From Butyrivibrio sp. (GTDB taxonomy: Bacteria > Bacillota > Clostridia > Lachnospirales > Lachnospiraceae), in assembly GCF_015056685.1 (NCBI RefSeq), contig NZ_SVFW01000057.1, positions 1 through 23,931 on the forward strand: a stretch of 23,931 nucleotides of DNA, in the 5' to 3' direction. Numbering within the stretch: the stretch's first letter is position 1; the number at the start of each line of letters is the position of its first letter. The position numbers and the translations under genes were made by a program. This document shows positions 22,187 through 23,931 of this stretch, in pieces. The notes under the pieces are model-generated. The model ran no database searches, was not told where the DNA came from, and saw nothing but the letters and a program-made list of their open reading frames with translations.

Positions 22187-22942
22187 TTATATCGTATCTC
22201 TCTTTGTGAATATGAACGTTCCCATGACAGAGTATAATATCAGCCCTATCACAATAACCACGATTATATTCACATAGGAAACAGATACTCCGCTAATTCC
22301 AAGGTCTTCAGTCTTAGTCACAATAAAGTTCCTTGAAAGACCATATTTATCCATAAAGCCCGCAAGGGCCGGGATCCTGGACACGAGCTTTGTTTCAAGA
22401 AAACTAATAAGCATTCCGTGAAGATTTGCTGAACCAAAGATAGTAATAATGGTTGGTATGATGGTATTTCTGGTAATTTCATAAAGAGCCATCATAGCGA
22501 TGCCAAATACTGTATGAAGCATCACTTCGAATGTTATGAAGCTTATAAGTGAGCCAATACGGCCAAAGTAAATACCCGGTGCCCAAAAAAGACTTCCAAA
22601 CCATGATGCAACAAGTTCCCCCAGAAACATAAAAAGGGAGTACAGAAACACCACCGGGATCTTAGCAAAAAAAATGTTCTTCTTCCCGCTGCGGGTCGTC
22701 AGAAGGTTTTTCAAAAATCCGCTCTTTCTCTCTTCTTCTGAAAAAACAATTGCGAATACACCTACCATGATCAGAACGTATCCGGAAGATGCAAAGCTTG
22801 CATAGAACTCTCCGAAGGTGGAAGCAGACTCGGTTTCCATTCCTGCCAGAAGTCCGGTCAAAATTACAGTGGTTAAAAGCATCACATAAAAAACTCTTGT
22901 TTTAAATAATCTGTATAGGTTCATTTTTATAAGATTTAGCAT
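22187..22942 (-). CDS. ABC-2 type transporter permease
   Basis: A 251-residue protein with six predicted helices: about 15-35, 50-75, 95-120, 130-160, 165-185 and 225-245. The loop FSEEERKSGFLKNLLTTRSGKKN (about 68-90) is the typical first cytoplasmic loop of permeases in bacitracin/lantibiotic-export systems (BcrB, LanE/G-like). It starts inside the last codons of the ATPase gene (overlap 7 bp), so the two subunits are translationally coupled. The likely role is expulsion of a hydrophobic or peptide antibiotic, but the substrate is unknown. There is no third subunit of similar size; the gap downstream holds only doubtful small ORFs. Confidence 0.87.
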   Translation of the reverse strand: MLNLIKMNLYRLFKTRVFYVMLLTTVILTGLLAGMETESASTFGEFYASFASSGYVLIMVGVFAIVFSEEERKSGFLKNLLTTRSGKKNIFFAKIPVVFLYSLFMFLGELVASWFGSLFWAPGIYFGRIGSLISFITFEVMLHTVFGIAMMALYEITRNTIIPTIITIFGSANLHGMLISFLETKLVSRIPALAGFMDKYGLSRNFIVTKTEDLGISGVSVSYVNIIVVIVIGLILYSVMGTFIFTKRDTI

Positions 22943-23658
22943 GCCTTCTGTCCTTTCCTGATAATACCCAAATAGAATTCTTCGAGAGAATCAGCCTCGC
23001 CAATATAGCTGTTCTTTAACTCCTCAGCAGTTACCTCTGTTAAAAGCTTTCCTTCTGAAATGATGCCAAATACCGTCGCAACCTTCTGAAGTTCTCCAAG
23101 TATATGGCTTGATATCATAATCGTCATGTTCTTTTCTTCATTAAGCCTCTTTATAAGCTCTCTCATCTCGATTATTCCCTGGGGGTCAAGTCCATTAATG
23201 GGTTCATCCAGTATGAGAAACTCAGGGCTTCCCAGTAGAGCCATGCCAATTCCAAGCCTCTGCTTCATGCCCAGGGAAAACTTTCCCGCCTTCTTTTTGG
23301 GTTCTCTTGACAATCCTACAAAATCAAGAATGTCCAGTATCTCTTTCTGGTCATGTAATCCCATTGAAATTGCTCTAAGTTTCATGTTGTCAAAAGCATT
23401 GAGATACCCGTATATTCCCGGACTCTCAATAAGACATCCGACCTTTGTAAGGTAATTATCGCCTGCAGCAACTTCAATCTCTCCACTGGTCGGAGTTGCG
23501 AATCCGACCAGCATCTTCATAAGTGTTGTTTTTCCTGCTCCGTTGGGACCAATGAGACCGTAAATCTCACCTCTGTCAATGTGAATATTCATATCCTTAA
23601 CAGCCTCAAAGGAACCGTATTGTTTAGTCAGATTTTTTGTTTCCAGATAACTTCTCAT
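22936..23658 (-). CDS. ABC transporter ATPase, BcrA/lantibiotic-immunity type
   Basis: A 240-residue ATPase with Walker A GPNGAGKTT (37-45), a variant signature FSLGMKQRLGIGMALL in place of LSGGQ, as is typical of BcrA/LanF-type ATPases, Walker B FLILDEPINGLDP and switch His in ISSHILGEL. I set the start at ATG 23658 because GGAAGGA lies four to five bases upstream; an ATG 11 codons earlier has only a weak SD. The permease gene overlaps its stop. Together they form an exporter likely to protect against peptide antibiotics. Terminator T5 lies about 60 bp upstream, so a promoter should lie between, but I see no clear -35/-10 pair. Confidence 0.92.
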   Translation of the reverse strand: MRSYLETKNLTKQYGSFEAVKDMNIHIDRGEIYGLIGPNGAGKTTLMKMLVGFATPTSGEIEVAAGDNYLTKVGCLIESPGIYGYLNAFDNMKLRAISMGLHDQKEILDILDFVGLSREPKKKAGKFSLGMKQRLGIGMALLGSPEFLILDEPINGLDPQGIIEMRELIKRLNEEKNMTIMISSHILGELQKVATVFGIISEGKLLTEVTAEELKNSYIGEADSLEEFYLGIIRKGQKAC

Positions 23659-23721
23659 TTTGTTCCTTCCTTTCTCTGCGAAAACAGTCATTTCTTCATA
23701 TGCCTACTCTAACACGCAAAG

Positions 23722-23766
23722 AAAAACAGGCCTTAGCGTACACCGCATTAGGCCTGTTTTACACTG
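23722..23766 (-). terminator. Terminator T5 with paired GTGTA boxes
   Basis: On the minus strand, box CAGTGTAAAA (23766-23757) leads into stem CAGGCCT/AGGCCTG (23756-23750 and 23733-23727), an inner GCG/CGC pairing, loop GTGTA, then TTTTT (23726-23722). It ends the partial gene at the right edge, 6 bp after its stop. Confidence 0.9.
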
Positions 23767-23772
23767 CATTCA

Positions 23773-23931
23773 CTAATTCCGCGAGAATAGCATATCCGCT
23801 GTCTTTTCCAGTTCGCGTCTTTCCTGCGTATCATCGTATGATTTTTCCCTGTCATCAATCCCCTTGTTTTTGATAAAAACTGTAGTGGTATTTATTTCTG
23901 AAACCGAGTCTGGAATAAAAATCCATGTCTG
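23773..23931 (-). CDS. 3' end of an unidentified gene (C-terminal 52 aa)
   Basis: The frame is open from the right edge to a TAG at 23775-23773, and terminator T5 follows directly. The visible C-terminus begins QTWIFIPDSVSEINTTT, then a charged stretch with DDREKSYDDTQERRELEKTA, ending LFSRN. It is too short for a family call. The close terminator and continuous frame support a real gene. Confidence 0.6.
   Translation of the reverse strand, partial: QTWIFIPDSVSEINTTTVFIKNKGIDDREKSYDDTQERRELEKTADMLFSRN

Noticed and set aside
4479..23766. Integron-like cassette array, because units end in hairpins with conserved short boxes
   Set aside because: The boxes lack attC core sites (GTTRRRY/RYYYAAC), the hairpins have terminator T runs, units contain several genes, and there is no integrase gene.
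1..23931. Mobile element, prophage, CRISPR array or tRNA gene
   Set aside because: No transposase, integrase, phage gene, regularly spaced repeat or tRNA-like cloverleaf was seen on either strand.

Overview
The window looks like chromosomal DNA of a low-GC anaerobic Firmicute, most likely a Lachnospiraceae member of the Butyrivibrio/Pseudobutyrivibrio kind. The grounds are the AT-rich sequence, strong GGAGG-type ribosome binding sites, a flavodoxin/ferredoxin (EFR1) protein, a GHKL-type sensor kinase, a Bce-like two-component/ABC module and a YjdF protein. The genus is an inference. Every gene I can support lies on the minus strand, so transcription runs from position 23931 toward 1. I see no rRNA, tRNA, insertion sequence, integrase or CRISPR array.

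Intrinsic terminators divide the window into units, listed here in transcription order. (1) The 3' end of an unidentified gene (23931-23773), then terminator T5. (2) An ABC-2 type exporter (ATPase 23658-22936, permease 22942-22187), a stretch with doubtful small ORFs, and a GNAT-YoaP fusion (21917-21174), then T4. (3) A small Cys protein, an RpiB/LacAB-like protein, an alpha/beta hydrolase and YjdF (20959-18923), then T3. (4) A MATE exporter, MarR regulator, EFR1 ferredoxin, two GNAT acetyltransferases, a methyltransferase, a CPBP membrane protease and an MFS drug exporter (18748-12006), then T2. (5) A second MATE exporter, a small membrane protein, an OmpR-type regulator, an intramembrane-sensing type kinase, and an ABC ATPase and large FtsX permease (11812-4540), then T1. 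(6) A 7TM-PAS-GHKL kinase and a solute-binding lipoprotein (4404-1451), then a terminator. (7) A C39-like cysteine peptidase and a 55-residue Cys-containing peptide (1373-453), then a terminator. (8) A strong promoter near 240-267 reading a structured leader off the left edge.

The content is rich in drug export and detoxification: two MATE pumps, an MFS pump, two ABC systems, acetyltransferases, a methyltransferase and a MarR switch. Four regulatory signals stand out. An 11-codon leader ORF with a strong Shine-Dalgarno (SD) site sits before the MFS pump, and its 3' end pairs with the pump's own SD in a 13-bp hairpin, which is the layout of translational attenuation as in erm/cat genes. A palindrome GTATAG-N3-CTATAC occurs before the MATE-marR operon (twice, in tandem) and before the EFR1 gene, so it is probably the MarR operator. 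A TTACA-N4-TGTAA palindrome before the ABC genes matches the known BceR-type operator. Finally, terminators T1-T5 share an unusual design: a (C)AGTGTAAAA-like box directly before the stem and another GTGT/GTGC in the loop, although their stems differ. I do not know a described element of this kind.
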